Shown piece after piece: positions 44,600 to 57,249 of a stretch of 64,000 bases of DNA. The DNA is taken from NCBI GenBank assembly GCA_963580455.1, contig OY756957.1:22361001-22425000 (forward strand), read 5' to 3'. The position numbers and the translations under genes are program-made. Position 1 is the stretch's first letter. Every line of letters begins with the position of its first letter. Origin of the DNA: Euonymus europaeus. Its lineage: Eukaryota > Streptophyta > Magnoliopsida > Celastrales > Celastraceae. Under the pieces are notes generated by a model. That model saw only the letters and a program-made list of their open reading frames with translations, had not been told where the DNA came from and searched no databases.

Positions 44600-46491
44600 A
44601 GGTACAATTGATTAAGTTGTTAAAAGAGTATCGAGATTGATTTTTTTTGGAGTTATGACAAGATGCCAAGATTAAGCCAAAAGTTAGTGCAACTTTGACC
44701 TCCAATCAAACTTGATTACAAAGCAGTCAAGGACGCTCCAAGAAGAATGTCAACAGAAGTGGAGTTGAGGGTCAAAGAGGAAATTCAGAAGCAGTTCAAG
44801 GCTGGCTTTATAAAACTAGTACCGTATATAGAGTGGCTTTCCAACATCGTGCTAGTGGTCAATAAGAATGATAAAATTCATATATGTGTTGATTTTAGGA
44901 ATCTAAATATAACCACTCCAAGAGATGTCTATGTGATACCATGTGCAAACATACTGATCGATGGTGCATCATATAATGAAGTACTATCTATAATGGATGG
45001 GTAATCTAGTTACAATCATATCTATATTCTAAGGAAAGATATCCCAAAGACTGCGTTCAAATATCTAAGAGCTTTTGGAACTTTTGAATGGATTTTAATA
45101 CCATTCGGTCTCAAGAATGTTAGGGTATTATACCAGCAAGCAATGAATGCTATATTTCATGACATGATCGGGCACTTCTTGGAGGTATAGATAGATGATC
45201 ACATTACACTTACATAAAGGTTTTGGCAGAATGAGACTACACTAGCTCAAACTTAATATGCTTAAGTGTGTATTTGGAGTAAAGGCTGGGAAATTTCTAG
45301 ACTTTCTGATTCACCAAAGAGGCATCGAAATGGATAAAAACAAAGCCAGAGCAATCATGAATACAACTACACCAAAAAACAAGAAGGAGCTACAATATTT
45401 TCTCAATTAGGTAAACTATCTGAGATTATTCATATCTAACCTAGTAGGAAAAATGAAAAAGTTTTTAGATCTATTGAAACTCAAGAACGTTCCAGAATTT
45501 AGATGGGAGTCTAGACACGAAGAATTCTTTCAGAAAATCAAGGGATATCTTTGTAAAACAAAAGAGTTTTTTATATAAATTGAAACTCAAAAACGTGTCA
45601 GAATTTTGATGGGAGTCTAAACACGAAGAATTCTTTTAGAAAATCAAGGGATATCTTTGTGATCCACCTATGTGGGCACCCCCAATTCATGGAGGACCAT
45701 TGAAGTTATACTTATCAACATGTCATGATTCCTTACGTTGTTTGCTGGCACAAGACAATAATCACAAACATGAGAAAACCATCTATTATCTAAGTCGAGT
45801 CTCGACTTAAACAGAAGTCAAATACTCTACAATAAAAAAAAAGTATCTAGCATTATACTTTGTCGGCATGAAACTCAAACATTATCTCATAAGAGCAATG
45901 GCATATGTCATCTAAAAATTTGATTTGTTGAAATACATATTTTCCAAACCAATCATGACTGACAAAGTAAACAAGTGGTCGCTAGCTTTGATAGTTTTAC
46001 TTTGATATAGAGACCACAAAAAGCAGTCAAAGGACAAGCATTGTAGACTTTCTGCCAAATCACGAATCACCAGAAATCAAGACAAGAAGGGAGTAGGTCC
46101 CATCCATATGCTATTCAAATCAAAAGTCATTGGGTGTTGATCTTTGATAGATCAAGCACCAAAAATATTGTTGGAGCAAGAATAATGATTTAACCACCTA
46201 TAGGTACAAAATTCAACTTATCTTTCAATTTGAATTTTGATTGCACTAATAATCAGGTAGAGTACGAGGCTCTATTGATTGTCTGGAGATCTTCAAAAAT
46301 ATTGGTAAGAGAGACATTTTTTTGTTTAGAAATTCACAACTAGTAGTGAAACATCTAACTAGAAAATATAAATGCAATAGTCTAGCTTTAGCACCATACT
46401 ATGTTACAGCCGTCTAACTATCTGCTGAATTCGAGGAGGTCACTCTTTCATCATTTACCACGAGAAGGGAATTGGGAAGTAAATTAATTAG
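44600..46491 (+). pseudogene. Tat-type gypsy pol remnant: RT and RNase H
   Basis: The plus strand reads LIKLLKEYRD, then from 44747 VELRVKEEIQKQFKAGFI, WLSNIVLVVNKNDK, CVDFRNLNITTPRD and LSIMDG, and past a stop PFGLKNVRVLYQQAMNAIF and IDDHITLT, where the YVDD box is altered. RNase H traces follow (NQVEYEALLIVWRSS near 46255, AEFEEVTLS near 46430). It is cut by the Athila LTR at 46492. Numerous stops. Confidence 0.75.
45474..45661 (+). repeat. 106-bp tandem duplication within the gypsy remnant
   Basis: TTGAAACTCAAGAACGT...AAATCAAGGGATATCTTTGT begins at 45474 and is repeated from 45580 with a few changes. The duplication repeats coding sequence after RT. Confidence 0.85.
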
Positions 46492-46926
46492 TGATAACTC
46501 TATGATTTATATAGTTATTTGTGCCATTTTTGTTCTAGATGAGTTAGTTCGAGAGTGTTTTTAATGCTTTCATGCTCAAATTGAGGTTTAGTAAGCCATA
46601 TTTCATTTTAGTGAGTATTTTAACTATTTCACATTTTGAGTAGTTAGTTTGAGTCGTTTATAACTTGTGCGTATGGTAATTTTAGTTTAATAAGCCTTCA
46701 TGAGAATTTTGCAAGAAAGAATGCCTTCTTACTTTAAGAAAAATTAGTTTTCGAACTTTGCACGTGCACTTTCCATTCTAATACATGTGTTTTGAGATTT
46801 CAATGCTTAAAAATGGTTTAATATACCCCTTATGAGTGTTTGAATGATTTTCATAGGTTTTGGATGAGCCGTGATTGATTCGGTGATGAAAAACAAAAAA
46901 TGGAATTGTTGTCAAAACACTTGTCA

Positions 46927-46966
<40 letters not shown>

Positions 46967-48452
46967 TCATATGTTGATATGAGTTTTGATGTGCTGATAC
47001 TCGACCAGCCATTTAGGTTGCTATAAAATTCTAATTTTAGTGATTTTTCTAGCGTTGAAAACTAGACATCTAAAGATTTGCATGGATATCAATTTTGTTA
47101 ATTTTAGACAATGGATAAAGAAATTGTGAGCGTACAAAGTCAGCTGCAACAGAGGTCACGTGCAGTTCTGAGTATCCTTCATTGTTGCCCTTTTGACTTT
47201 CACTCTACTACTAGAAAAATGTGATTTATGATTCGTTGGAAAGATAAGAGAAAGGGCTACAGCTATTATGCTTTATGGTTTCTCATAATTTATCGTTATG
47301 ATATTGTAAAGTGGTCATCTTTGTAAAATATAAAATCTAGGCAGATTATCCTGTAGGGGTAATTTGAAAATTTTAGAGATATAAGAGGCAATTTGGTCAT
47401 CCCACAGAAAAATTGATTTTGACCTAAAGAGACAGCTAGTTTTAGAGACAAAAAAGGAGGAGATGTAGGTTAAAAAGGGAGTGATATATGGGGCAGAAGA
47501 AGATTAGATGTGGGTTTTGGGAAGAAATGAGAGAGGAATGATTATTTTGAAGAAAGAAGAAAGTGGGCTGTCTTTTGGAAAGGGTAAGCGCTGGTTTTAA
47601 GAGAAAGAGGAAAAAAATTGTAGTGGGATGACACAGGGGTTCATTGGGAGCAAGGAGAAGAATCGTGTTCTTGGGCTATCATACAAGGTTCAAGTGGAAG
47701 TGAAGGAATTCCAACACTAAAAATAGGGGGTTTCGTATCCTTTCATTGTTTCTCTTTGTTCTTGAGTATGAATTCCTATGACTTCTCTTGTGAATTTGTT
47801 GAACTAATTTTCTTTTCTAGGGTTACGATTAGCCATGGTTTGATTGAGTATATTTCTATGGTTTAATATATTGAAAAACTTTTTTTGTGTTGTTGGGTGT
47901 TTTTATTTGTGCTTAACGCTTATGGATGCTTGATCACCATCTATATGATTTATGAATTGGTTATGCATTGAGAAATGGTAGTTGATTTGGTTCGTGAATT
48001 AAAACTCATATGTTGATAGAGGAATGAGAATACCCATAAGGCATATGCAATTATTGAGTAACCTAGTCTTAATGGGTCTCTTGTAGAGAAGTGTTCCCAA
48101 AGATGTAGGGACTTCCGAGAAGGGATACATTTTTAATACTCGAGAGATTAGGGATTACAATTTGGAAACTCCATTGACAATAAGTGGAGTTAGCTAAGAT
48201 AGGTGACCTAGAAATTAGACATAGGATAATCATTGTGAAATCGGATGCCCTAGATCATTAATTCATTGAAGTTAATCCATGTTTTTTTCACAATTTAGTT
48301 TAATAATATCATTCACTTTCGATTGTCAAATAACCCGTAACTTGGCTAATTGATGCTTATTATTATTTTTCTATCCATCCCTGTGGGTTCGAAAACCTTA
48401 TTTTCATTTTACTACTTGTTGCAATTCATACACTTACGAATTATACTCATCA
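46492..48452 (+). repeat. Athila-type 5' LTR, 1961 bp
   Basis: It starts TGATAACTCTATGATTTATA (46492) and ends TTATACTCATCA (48452), directly before the PBS. A (CT)n(AT)n microsatellite lies at 46926-46967. The flanking ATTAG (46487-46491) would be the target duplication; its partner is not found because the element is broken. The 5' boundary is inferred from the TG and from where the gypsy remnant stops. Confidence 0.7.
46926..46967. repeat. (CT)n(AT)n microsatellite
   Basis: About nine CT units are followed directly by about eleven AT units. Confidence 0.9.
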
Positions 48453-48458
48453 AGTTTT

Positions 48459-48478
48459 TGGCGCCGTTGTCGGAGACG
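48459..48478 (+). other. Primer-binding site of the Athila element
   Basis: TGGCGCCGTTGTCGGAGACG, six bases after the LTR end, is the Athila-lineage primer site (TGGCGCCGTTGCCGGGGACG type) with two changes. Confidence 0.85.
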
Positions 48479-48559
48479 ACATTAGAATATCTTTTGACAA
48501 TATCGATACTGGTCGAGTTTGATCTAATTTGACATTTTATTTTGATTTTGAGGTACGTG

Positions 48560-49375
48560 TCTCTTGCATGAGATGAGCTAGGAGTTTTGATCTACAACTA
48601 AGAGACCCGGAGATTGAAAGAAATTTGCAGACCTTAAGAAGAGAACATCAAAGTATGGCTGAATAGGAAGATAGAGACTATGTCATACCAAATGTGAATG
48701 GAGTTGCTCAAGCTATATGGAGACCTAGAGTCAATGGCAACAATTTTTAAGATTAAGCCAACCATTTTGCAAATGATTCAGAACTTCAGTTTTGGTGGCT
48801 TACCAAATGATGATCCACATGCTCACATATCCTCTTTCTTGGAGATATGCAAGCAAAACGGAGTTTCTAGTGATGCCATTCGCTTGGGATTATTCTCATT
48901 CTATCTTAGAGATCAAGCAAAAGAATGGCTTAATGGGCAACCAGCTGATTGTATCACCACTTGGGAGGACTTACAACAAAAATTCCTAGGAACGTTCCTC
49001 CCACCAGTAAAGACTGCAAAAATTCAGAATGAGATTGCTAATTTTGCTTAGTTGGAGGGAAAGTCATTGTATAATACATGAAAGAGATATGAATACTTGC
49101 TTCGACGATTCCCACATCATGGATTACCATAATTGACGCAAGTTCAAAATTTTTATAATGATCTTGGTGCTACCACTAGGACTTTGATTGATGTTGCAGC
49201 AGGCGGGACATTTGAAAAGACATGGGATGGTGCTTTTGAACTTTTGGAGGAGATGGCCATGAATAACTATCAATGGTCTAATGAAAGGGCAGCACCCTAG
49301 AAGATTTTTGAATTACATGAGATTGATGCAATCACTGCCTTGACTGCACAAGTTGTTACTCTCACCAAAAAGCTC
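48560..49375 (+). pseudogene. Athila gag fragment
   Basis: The frame reads FDLQLRDPEIERNLQTL, then past stops NFSFGGLPNDDPHAHISSF, RLGLFSFYLRDQAKEWL, TTWEDLQQKFLGTFLPP, then, past further stops, CPHHGLP-like FPHHGLP, IDVAAGGTFEKT and LLEEMAMNNYQWSNERA. These are the retrotransposon gag core and downstream block typical for Athila. At least five stops. The similarity ends at about 49375, where copia sequence in the opposite orientation begins. Confidence 0.85.
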
Positions 49376-49376
49376 A

Positions 49377-50075
49377 TCATTTCCTCTTGTGAACCCATTT
49401 ACATCCTATAGGTACAATACCTTCAGGAGAGTCTACTAGATTCCAAACTTGGTTTGAATACATCGAGTTCATTTTAAATTTCATAGCTTCAAGCCATTTA
49501 GAAGAGTTAATATCTAATATTTCTTCTTCATAACTTGTAGGATCATCACCATGATTTACATCTCCATGAACAAACAATTCTTGAGTATTATGGAGCAACT
49601 TATACCGTTTTGTAAACATAACTAATTCTAGTAGTTTTTCTAGGAGTTTGTGTAATGACAATACTTGCATCATTGAATTCTTGAATATGATCTTGATCAT
49701 TTTGTGGAATATCAGATACTTACTCAAGTTCTATCCTTTCCCAGTACCTCCATTCGAAATAAACTTTTTTTAGAAAAATGGCAACTTTACCGATCACTTG
49801 TATCTGTCAATAGCTTTTGATATCCGCTGGACAACTTCAAATCCTAATATGTTTAAGACTTGAAGCCCTACCAACCCATATCTCATATGGTGTTTTAGGA
49901 ACAAATTTAGTGGAAATTTTGTTTAGCAAATAAGTTGCAATTAGAAGACAGTAACCCTATAGTGAAATGGGTAAATCTGTATAACTGATCATTGAACATA
50001 CTATGTCTAACAAAGTACGATTTCTACTTTTAGATACACCATTCAACTCATGAGTTAAGGCATGACATTTCACGG
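49377..50075 (-). pseudogene. Ty1/copia integrase-RT fragment
   Basis: Minus strand, right to left: HELNGVSKSRNRTLLDIVCS and MISYTDLPISL (end of the integrase core), YLLNKISTKFVPKTPYEIWV, SLKHIRI, then SSKWLEAMKFKMNSMYSNQV, WNLVDSPEG and PIGCKWVHKRK (start of RT). Several stops and frame changes. It ends sharply at both sides. Confidence 0.85.
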
Positions 50076-50344
50076 CATACATGGCATGCACATTAATGTA
50101 AACGTTTTTATAACCGGGTATTACTGCTACAGAGAGGGTGTATTGAAAAGAGAAAGGTTTATGGATTACTGTTAAATGAAAAAAAATGAAAAGGAAAATG
50201 AATAAATGATACAAATGTTAACTGAATGGGCTCTATGGTAGAGCATTAGATGGAAATCCCGACCAGTTGCTCTGTAGCGGATTACCTAGGTTAAGGCCCG
50301 AGTACTGAAAAAGAAATTATTTAAATGGCTGATTGTTTTCTAAA

Positions 50345-50833
50345 GATGAGGTCCACATGCATTCATGCATAAGTATTACTTGTTGAGCCTCGACTCACTA
50401 TGTTCCGTGATGCAGGTTATGATCGCTTAGAGGATTATGCTGACTTAGGAGTTGATGGTGTCACCATAGATCCATGAAAAGAATGCTCATGTGACGGAAG
50501 CCAGGTCATTGATCAATTAAGTATTTCATTTATTTATTCCCTTATAGTTAATAGCTTGATGTATAGTAATAAGTTTAGATTTGGGAGCGAGAACGAAGAG
50601 TATAAGATTCACAGTATTATACTTAGAAATTATTAATTAGATGTGATGGTCTATTTAAAATATATAAGTTGACATTTTTATTTCAGATTAGGTTACTTTA
50701 CTTGGAATGGTGGTGGAATTATTTTATGGAAGTGGATCTGTATTAAATGTAGGGTGATTCTATACTGTAATATAAGTAACGTTCTGGACTACAAGCCCGG
50801 GAATTAGGGTTTCGCAGGATGCGGCGTTACAAG
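50345..50833 (+). repeat. LTR-like sequence, left member of an inverted pair
   Basis: It ends GATGCGGCGTTACA at 50833 and includes CACTATGTTCCGTGATGCAGG (first 20 bases shared) and TATGCTGACTTAGGAGTTGA. These blocks recur in reverse orientation in 51131-51640. The TTACA end resembles LTRs with TGTAACGCCC starts. Confidence 0.45.
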
Positions 50834-51130
50834 ACCACTGGAATTAGCTGCCTATTATGGAAATTCTGGTGGCAGATGAATGTGACGGACTCATCGATGA
50901 CATCCCATGTCCCAGCAGCAAAAACAAAAACTAGGTTTTCAAAAGAAAATGATCTCAGGCTTATTTCCATGTATTCCATGGCAATACTCAAACAAAATCA
51001 AGTATGGATTTAGCGCAATGTAGACAATCAGAACACATATATCTATGATTTCATTAGTTCACCAAAAATAGAATTATCCAATAGATCGGGCCCCCAATTT
51101 TTTCAAAACCTTTTCAGGCTTTTACTGTAA

Positions 51131-51640
51131 TGCCCCATAGGACTACCTCCCAATCAGATACCACGAACTGGGCGCTACGCTTGCCATCACTTAATTCTCT
51201 ATATCAAAATACCAACAACAATCTCGTATTCCAAAAATATATATATGCTTTTATAGATAAAATGAAACACAGATATCCCTAACAATACTTACTGGGTTGC
51301 CATCTCATAAACACACAATGTCTAGCTTAAAACCATTTTATCATATCAATCTCCAAATCCCAAACATTCATAACTTAAAATAAAACCTACATACCATATC
51401 CAGTATAGACCATAAATCCATGATCGTTAACTTATTTCAAAGGTCCCAATGAAATTCCAATAATCTAGCAACATACGAGAATTAAAATAAATAACATTAT
51501 AACCACGTTTCATTCACATGAGCACCACTACTTACGATCTCCATCGCCACCATCAACCATTAGATCAGCGTACTCATTCAAATCCTCATTCCCTGCAATA
51601 CGGAACATAATGAGCTATATCCCAGCAAGTAATCTCAATG
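51131..51640 (-). repeat. LTR-like sequence, right member of an inverted pair
   Basis: On the minus strand it ends GGGGCATTACA (51131) and contains CATTATGTTCCGTATTGCAG and ACGCTGATCTAATGGTTGAT, aligned with the left member. The 297 bp between them hold no recognisable coding sequence. Confidence 0.45.
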
Positions 51641-54231
51641 CAGATATGATTATGCATAATGCACATATGTTGTACCCCAATTTTTGTCAAAGTCTAAAAG
51701 CCCACAAATTTTCAAACTTAAAAATTTACAATTTACATAATTTACGAGCCCAATATGAGCTCATTTAAAACTTTAGTCCAGGTGAATAGAAAAGCCCGAA
51801 CACAACTCATTTGTTTTGTCTCTTATTTTTTATGTCCAATAAGTGAGTCATTTGAGCCCAAAGAAATGATGAGACCCGATCCAACTAAGACTAAAACACC
51901 ATCTCAATTTAAACTTACCCCAATAAGCCACAAGCCCCAAAAAACTGACCTAATTAAGAAGCCCGTCTGTCACAATAACCCAGCCCAAACCTTTAGTTGA
52001 CTTAAAACCTAGAAGCTCGGCCCATGCTACATCTCCCCAAGCCAAAACCTAATAGAAACGGAAAAGAGAGAGAGTGCTGACCAGAAGGAAAGGACGGAAG
52101 ACATGGTGGGGACGCCGGTGCGACGGCTAGGAAGAAAGGAGAGGCGCGCCTGAGTTGAAAAAAGGGGAGAGGGCACCGAAATTCAAACAAAAGGAGGATT
52201 CGGGTTGACAATGGGTGCCGCATGTGTTGATTTTGAGGGATTTTGATTTGAGTTTTGTGGTATAAGTTTGGAGCTCTGCTGAGAGCTCGAGAGGGGGCTT
52301 CTTCTTTCCTTTGATTTCGATTTTTCTGAGGGGGCTTGGCTTTCAATTTTTCGAGATTTGTTTGAGGGATTTCTTCTGGAAAAGGGGACTAGCAGAAGAG
52401 TATTGGAGGTTTCGGATTTTCTAGGTGAATTTCTTTATTTTAGTTATTTTTATTTTTCGCTCTGGGTTGAGATTTTCTAGGAAAGGTTCGAGAAGTGAAT
52501 TTGGGTTCTTCTGAGTTCTGGGTATCTTCATTTGTATGTGCTCTGGTGTTTTCAGTTCTTGCATTTGTTCTTTGAATACGTATGTTCAATTTCCCTGATC
52601 AATGAAAATAGGTTATTTGGCTTGATAAATAAAATCTGAAACTATATTGTTATGCTTCCCATTCATGTTCTATTTTAGCTAAGGTTTGGGGTATTCTTCT
52701 GTCTTGATGCGTGGAGTTGAGTATTAATTTGCTATATGTGATCTTAATCTGGGATTTTCAAATTGATTTCATGCATGATTATGAGGCTATGAACACATAT
52801 GAATGATGCTGCAAAACACTCCCTTGATGCTTGTTATTACTCTCCTGGGCTGTTGTGTTCTAGTTGCTGTGCTGCACCACAATTCCATTCCTTTCATGTT
52901 TGGCAAAATGTTTTGTAATTCGTTCAATATTCATCCAGAACAATTGAGAATGTGTCCTTAAAATATGTGATTAATCTGTATGTGAATTGGTTTGGTCAAG
53001 AAAATGGGTTTTCTGTGTTCATTTGTTGTACTCTCTTCTCATGTATTTGAGGTCACCAGACTTAGCAATTGCCATTGTTGATGTTGTTCTTGGTCCTGTT
53101 TGTCAAGTCGTATGCAGCATGTTATTTCTATTTGATGGACTCTTGCATGTTTTGAATCTGTAACTCGCTTAATTAATGAACTAGTTCTTCTTGTACTAGT
53201 AATTGTGAGGGAATGACTTTGCGCTATGAGTGATTGTTCTCATATTCTGTTTTGAAACAATGATTGGTTGAGATCCTGAAATCTGTCGGGTTGATGTTTG
53301 TATGGATTCTTGTGAAAAGATGGAACTAAGGCTCTGGTTCTGTGTTATGAATTTATTGGATATATTATGTTTTGTTTGAAGGTACTTGTATTAATTTGCT
53401 TGGTGGGAATTTTGGGGCCATAGGATTGGGCCTTGACATGGAAACTAATAATGATAGGGCCAAATTTATGAGTTTCAAAGGGTTGATAATGGGCTTTACA
53501 TGAGTGACTTATGTTGCTAATTGGGTGAATTAAAATGAGTTGGTCTAATGGGTCAATTGTGGTGAATTAGTACTTGTGTTTCGGTTCTTATTTGTATGAT
53601 TGGGCAAAGTTTTAGAAAAGACTAATGCTAGTTTTTCCTTTGAAGATTGAAGTATTAAGAAATTTGTAAATATTTTTATGATGGTTGATTTATATTTTGT
53701 ATGTTGATCCGATGACGGAACTAAAACGGGAAAGCATTGGATGCTATCCCGAAAGGATTCTTGAGGAAATGATTTTACGGAATTCCTACCGTTGGATGGA
53801 AAATGATTTAATGAAGTGCGGAGCCTTCGATATGATAACTTCCTTTCGGTAATGAATCATATTTTTTAATCATACTAATTTAATAGTATGGTTGAGATGA
53901 TGAATTGCCTAAATAAAAACGGGAACCGAGTCCCTCGTATGTGTGCTTATTTTTTTGGTAATGATGTGTTTTATTTAAGATGTGTTTTTTCCATGCTATG
54001 TGATTATGTGTTTAAATTGTATGATTTAAAGTATTAGTATATTTTAATTGGGATTTGCGATAATTCAATATCGTATAGTTCAAAAGAACTCAGTTCCCAA
54101 CATTTTAATTTCATTTCATTTTATTTTTATTTTTATTTTTATTTTTATTTTCATTTTCATTTTTATTTTGTTTTTATTTTATTTTTATTATTATTTCTAT
54201 TTTTATCTTTTATTTTTAGAGAGATTCACCA

Positions 54232-56065
54232 ATAAATCCTTTAATAAAAATATGTACTCCATTTACTCCCTTCAATTTTTTAATATTCCAAAACATCATT
54301 TAAATAATTCTGGACAAAACTACCCTTATTTCAATAAATCCTTATGTGTATGACATATGCTGACATCACCAGATTCTTTTTATTTTTTTTCTTTTAAAAC
54401 TTTAAAACAGTTTTATCTCTCAAAATACAAGTCGGATTTTTAAAAAAAATATATATTCATAATCAACACGAAAAACTCTTTCCAATGAGATCCATCATCG
54501 ATTTGTTTAAATATTCATTCGTCAAATCCTCTGAATGAACTCAGAGGATTTCTCAAACTTATCCAGAATTTAGAGGATTTCTCAAAACTCATCAAAACCA
54601 ATCAAAAGAGTTTTCAAAATTAAGCAAATAAATTCAGATGATTTCATAAAATATATCAAAAAAATATAGATTTTTTGAAAATCAAATAAAAAATAACAAA
54701 AAATTTCAAAGGATTTCACAAACTTGTCACAAATTTAGAGGATTTCACAAAATTTACCAAAATAAATCAGAGGAATTTTTGAAATTAAGCAAAAAAATAG
54801 AGGATTGCATAAAATATAAAATAAAAATTATAAGAATTTTCGAAAATCAAACAAAAATAACCCGAAATTCTAAATCCTAAATCTAAAATCTCAAAATCCT
54901 AAATACTAAATCCTAATATCATAAATTCCAAAATCATAAAGTATAAACACTAAACTCTAATATTTTAAACACAGACTCTTAAACTTTAAACCTTATAACC
55001 GTAAATCCTCTGAATTTTCCATAAATCCTCTGAATGTAAACAATTCTAGTTTTAATTTTGAACAAAAAAATCTTATAAATAATTAAGAAGAATTTACAAA
55101 AATAAGAAGAAACTCTGAAAATTCTACTAACATATATTCCTAAACCTTAAACCTTAAGTACTAAACCCCAAAATCCTAAATAATGAATTATGTTCTCCTA
55201 AACCCTAAAACCTTATACCATAAACTCTAAACTCTAATATCTTAAACTTCAAAACCCTAAACTTTATCAAAATGAAACAAAAAAACAACTAAAAATTTAG
55301 ATGATTAAAAGATTTCTCAAACTTATCAAGAATTCAGATAATTTTACAAAACTCTCCAAAACAATTCAGAAGAGTCTTTGAAATTATGCCAAAAAAAAAA
55401 TCAGAGGATTTCTTACCCAGAATTCAGAGGATTTTCGCAAAAGTCACCAAAACGGTTAAAAATTGTTATGGTATTTGGTTTTGTTTAAAATATGAATTGA
55501 GTTTTATTATGATATTATTCTCATAAGTTATTAGCTTTGGTTGTTAGTGAAGAATATAATAAAAATATTGACATTTGTATTTGATAACTTTTTGTTGATG
55601 GATAAGTGTTTCATTGTTGATTTTGATAATATAATGATTCACAGATTTTAATGTATATGCATAGGTTACTGAGTCAATTAAATTTTGCGCATGTGAGTGC
55701 ATGCGCTTAATTTTCATGAAAGAAAAAAAAAATTTGGTTGATCGACTCTTCACTTTTATTCATCAAAAGTGAAAATATTAGTTTATCTTTAAAATCATAT
55801 AGATAAAATACATGATTTTCATCCAACTTTATGAGATTGTATTTATATTTATTTTATTATAATAATTATTTCCTAAATAAGGAGCAATCATGTACTAATA
55901 AAAATAAGGATAGGTTTAAATGAGGGGAGGGTAAAATTGTCATTAATTGAGGTTAAAATTTAAAGTTATCCTTATTGAGCTAAGTTTCAAATAATTGGTG
56001 ATGTATTGGGCTACAAACTTTTCAAAAAGACTAAATGGAATACAAAGTCCATATAAAGGACTTAT
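54232..56065. mobile_element. TIR element of 1.8 kb nested in the long LTR
   Basis: The left end ATAAATCCTTTA...GTACTCCATTTA (54232-54268) matches the reverse complement of the right end ATAAGTCCTTTA...GTATTCCATTTA (56029-56065) at 27 of 37 positions. TCACCA occurs just outside the left end (54226-54231) and at the right edge (56065-56070), a plausible target duplication. The interior is AT-rich, without a transposase, and holds repeats of about 165 bp. The family is unknown. Confidence 0.55.
54544..55400. repeat. ~165-bp repeats and degenerate CCTAAA-rich stretch
   Basis: The motif AGGATTTCTCAAACTTATC with its neighbouring AGAGGATTTC block starts at 54545, about 165 bp later at 54710, and again near 55309, each diverged. 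Between the second and third copies (54870-55270) many short CTAAA/CCTAAA words occur without a regular period. Confidence 0.55.
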
Positions 56066-56935
56066 CACCAAATAATCCTTATTTTTATCTTATTTTTATT
56101 TCTATTTCAATTTTATTTTTATTTCATTTTCGTTTTATTTTTATAATTTCCTATTTTTATCTTTTAATTTTATTTTCGTTTTATTTTTATTTTTATTTTG
56201 TTTCTATTTCATTTTCATTTTCATTTTATTTTATCTTTTATTTTAATTTTCGTTTTATTTTTATTTCTATTTCAATTTTATTTTTATTTAATTTTCGTTT
56301 TATTTTATTTTTATTCTTATTTTTATTTTTATATTTTATGCTTTTCTAAAATTTATATTGTATATTTTCGTGGTGTATAAAAATTATATCAAAAGTCTTT
56401 ACCTACGATGGAACTAATTTGGGGAATGCATGGGATGCACCCTTAAAAAGATTCTTGAGGTGAGAGTGTTTCTAGGAAATTTGACAATTGGATGGAAAAA
56501 TTCCGTGAACTTCAAGATTAGATTTTCAATATAGTTTTTATGTTTTCTAAAGTTATTTCATCTTATTTCGATATAGTGTTAACATTTTCTAAAATTAATT
56601 CATTCAATTTCAAAATAGTTTTTATATATTTTCTAAAACTTATTTTATCATATTTTAATATATTTTTGTATATAGTTATTTTCCCCCATGCATGTATTCT
56701 TGTCACAAATCAATGTTTTTAAAATCATATAATGGGATAATGAAAATTAAATTGGCAACTGTTTTTAAAACAGACGTTGTGGGGTGCCTCACACCTTCCC
56801 CATACGTAACGAACTCACTTACCCATTTTTCTGGATTTTTGTAGACCAAATTATTTTTATTGGTGACCAATTGCACCTATTACAATGGGTGGCGACTCTC
56901 TTTTAAAAATTCCTTTCGCAAAACCGTTTGCGACA

Positions 56936-57249
56936 GTATTTATTTCATTTCATTTTGATTTCACTTTATCACTATCATTATTAAATAATATGTCTAACCA
57001 TAGGCTTACCCGACTGATATGAGCTACCCGACTCTAGGGCCCTTCTGTTAGAGTTGCTAATTTGTCCCCCAAGTTGTCCCTCTTCATTCACCCAAGCCTT
57101 ACGAGCCAACGACTTCTCCAGATGTAGGGCCTTTTGATGAGCCTCAGAGACGGAGAGACTATCAAGAAAATTAACAGAGTTCTGGAACCAATATATCGTG
57201 ACACTAACTGGTCATCCGATTCACACAAATCCACACGAGTGATCAAATG
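56936..57249. other. Junction between long LTR and copia fragment
   Basis: No PBS or gene. The part from about 57000 probably already belongs to decayed copia sequence (minus strand), but I cannot assign it. Confidence 0.35.

Larger units (their letters stand above)
51668..56935 (+). repeat. Very long Tat/Ogre-type LTR without internal region, carrying a nested TIR element
   Basis: It starts TGTTGTACCCCAATTTTTGT (51668), close to the Ogre LTR start TGTAGTACCCCATTTTTGT, and ends with the same layout as that LTR: GTTGTGGGGTGCCTCACA, CAATTGCACCTATTAC, GGGTGGCGACTCTC, then TTTGCGACA (56935). No PBS follows, which suggests a solo LTR, but the flanks ACATA and GTATT do not match. Without the nested 1.8-kb element the LTR would be about 3.4 kb. 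A block near 53710-53830 recurs diverged near 56405-56520. T-rich (ATTTTT)n tracts occur at 54105-54215 and 56085-56340. Confidence 0.65.

Noticed and set aside
50220..50300. tRNA-like start GGCTCTATGGTAGAGCA
   Set aside because: It has a partial A-box-like stretch but no B box at the right distance and no stems.
54048..54353. Frames rich in Phe, Ile and Tyr here and at 56035-56349
   Set aside because: They are translations of (ATTTTT)n low-complexity DNA.
54870..55270. Interstitial telomere repeat
   Set aside because: CTAAA/CCTAAA words are frequent but irregular, without runs of CCCTAAA; more likely AT-rich element interior.
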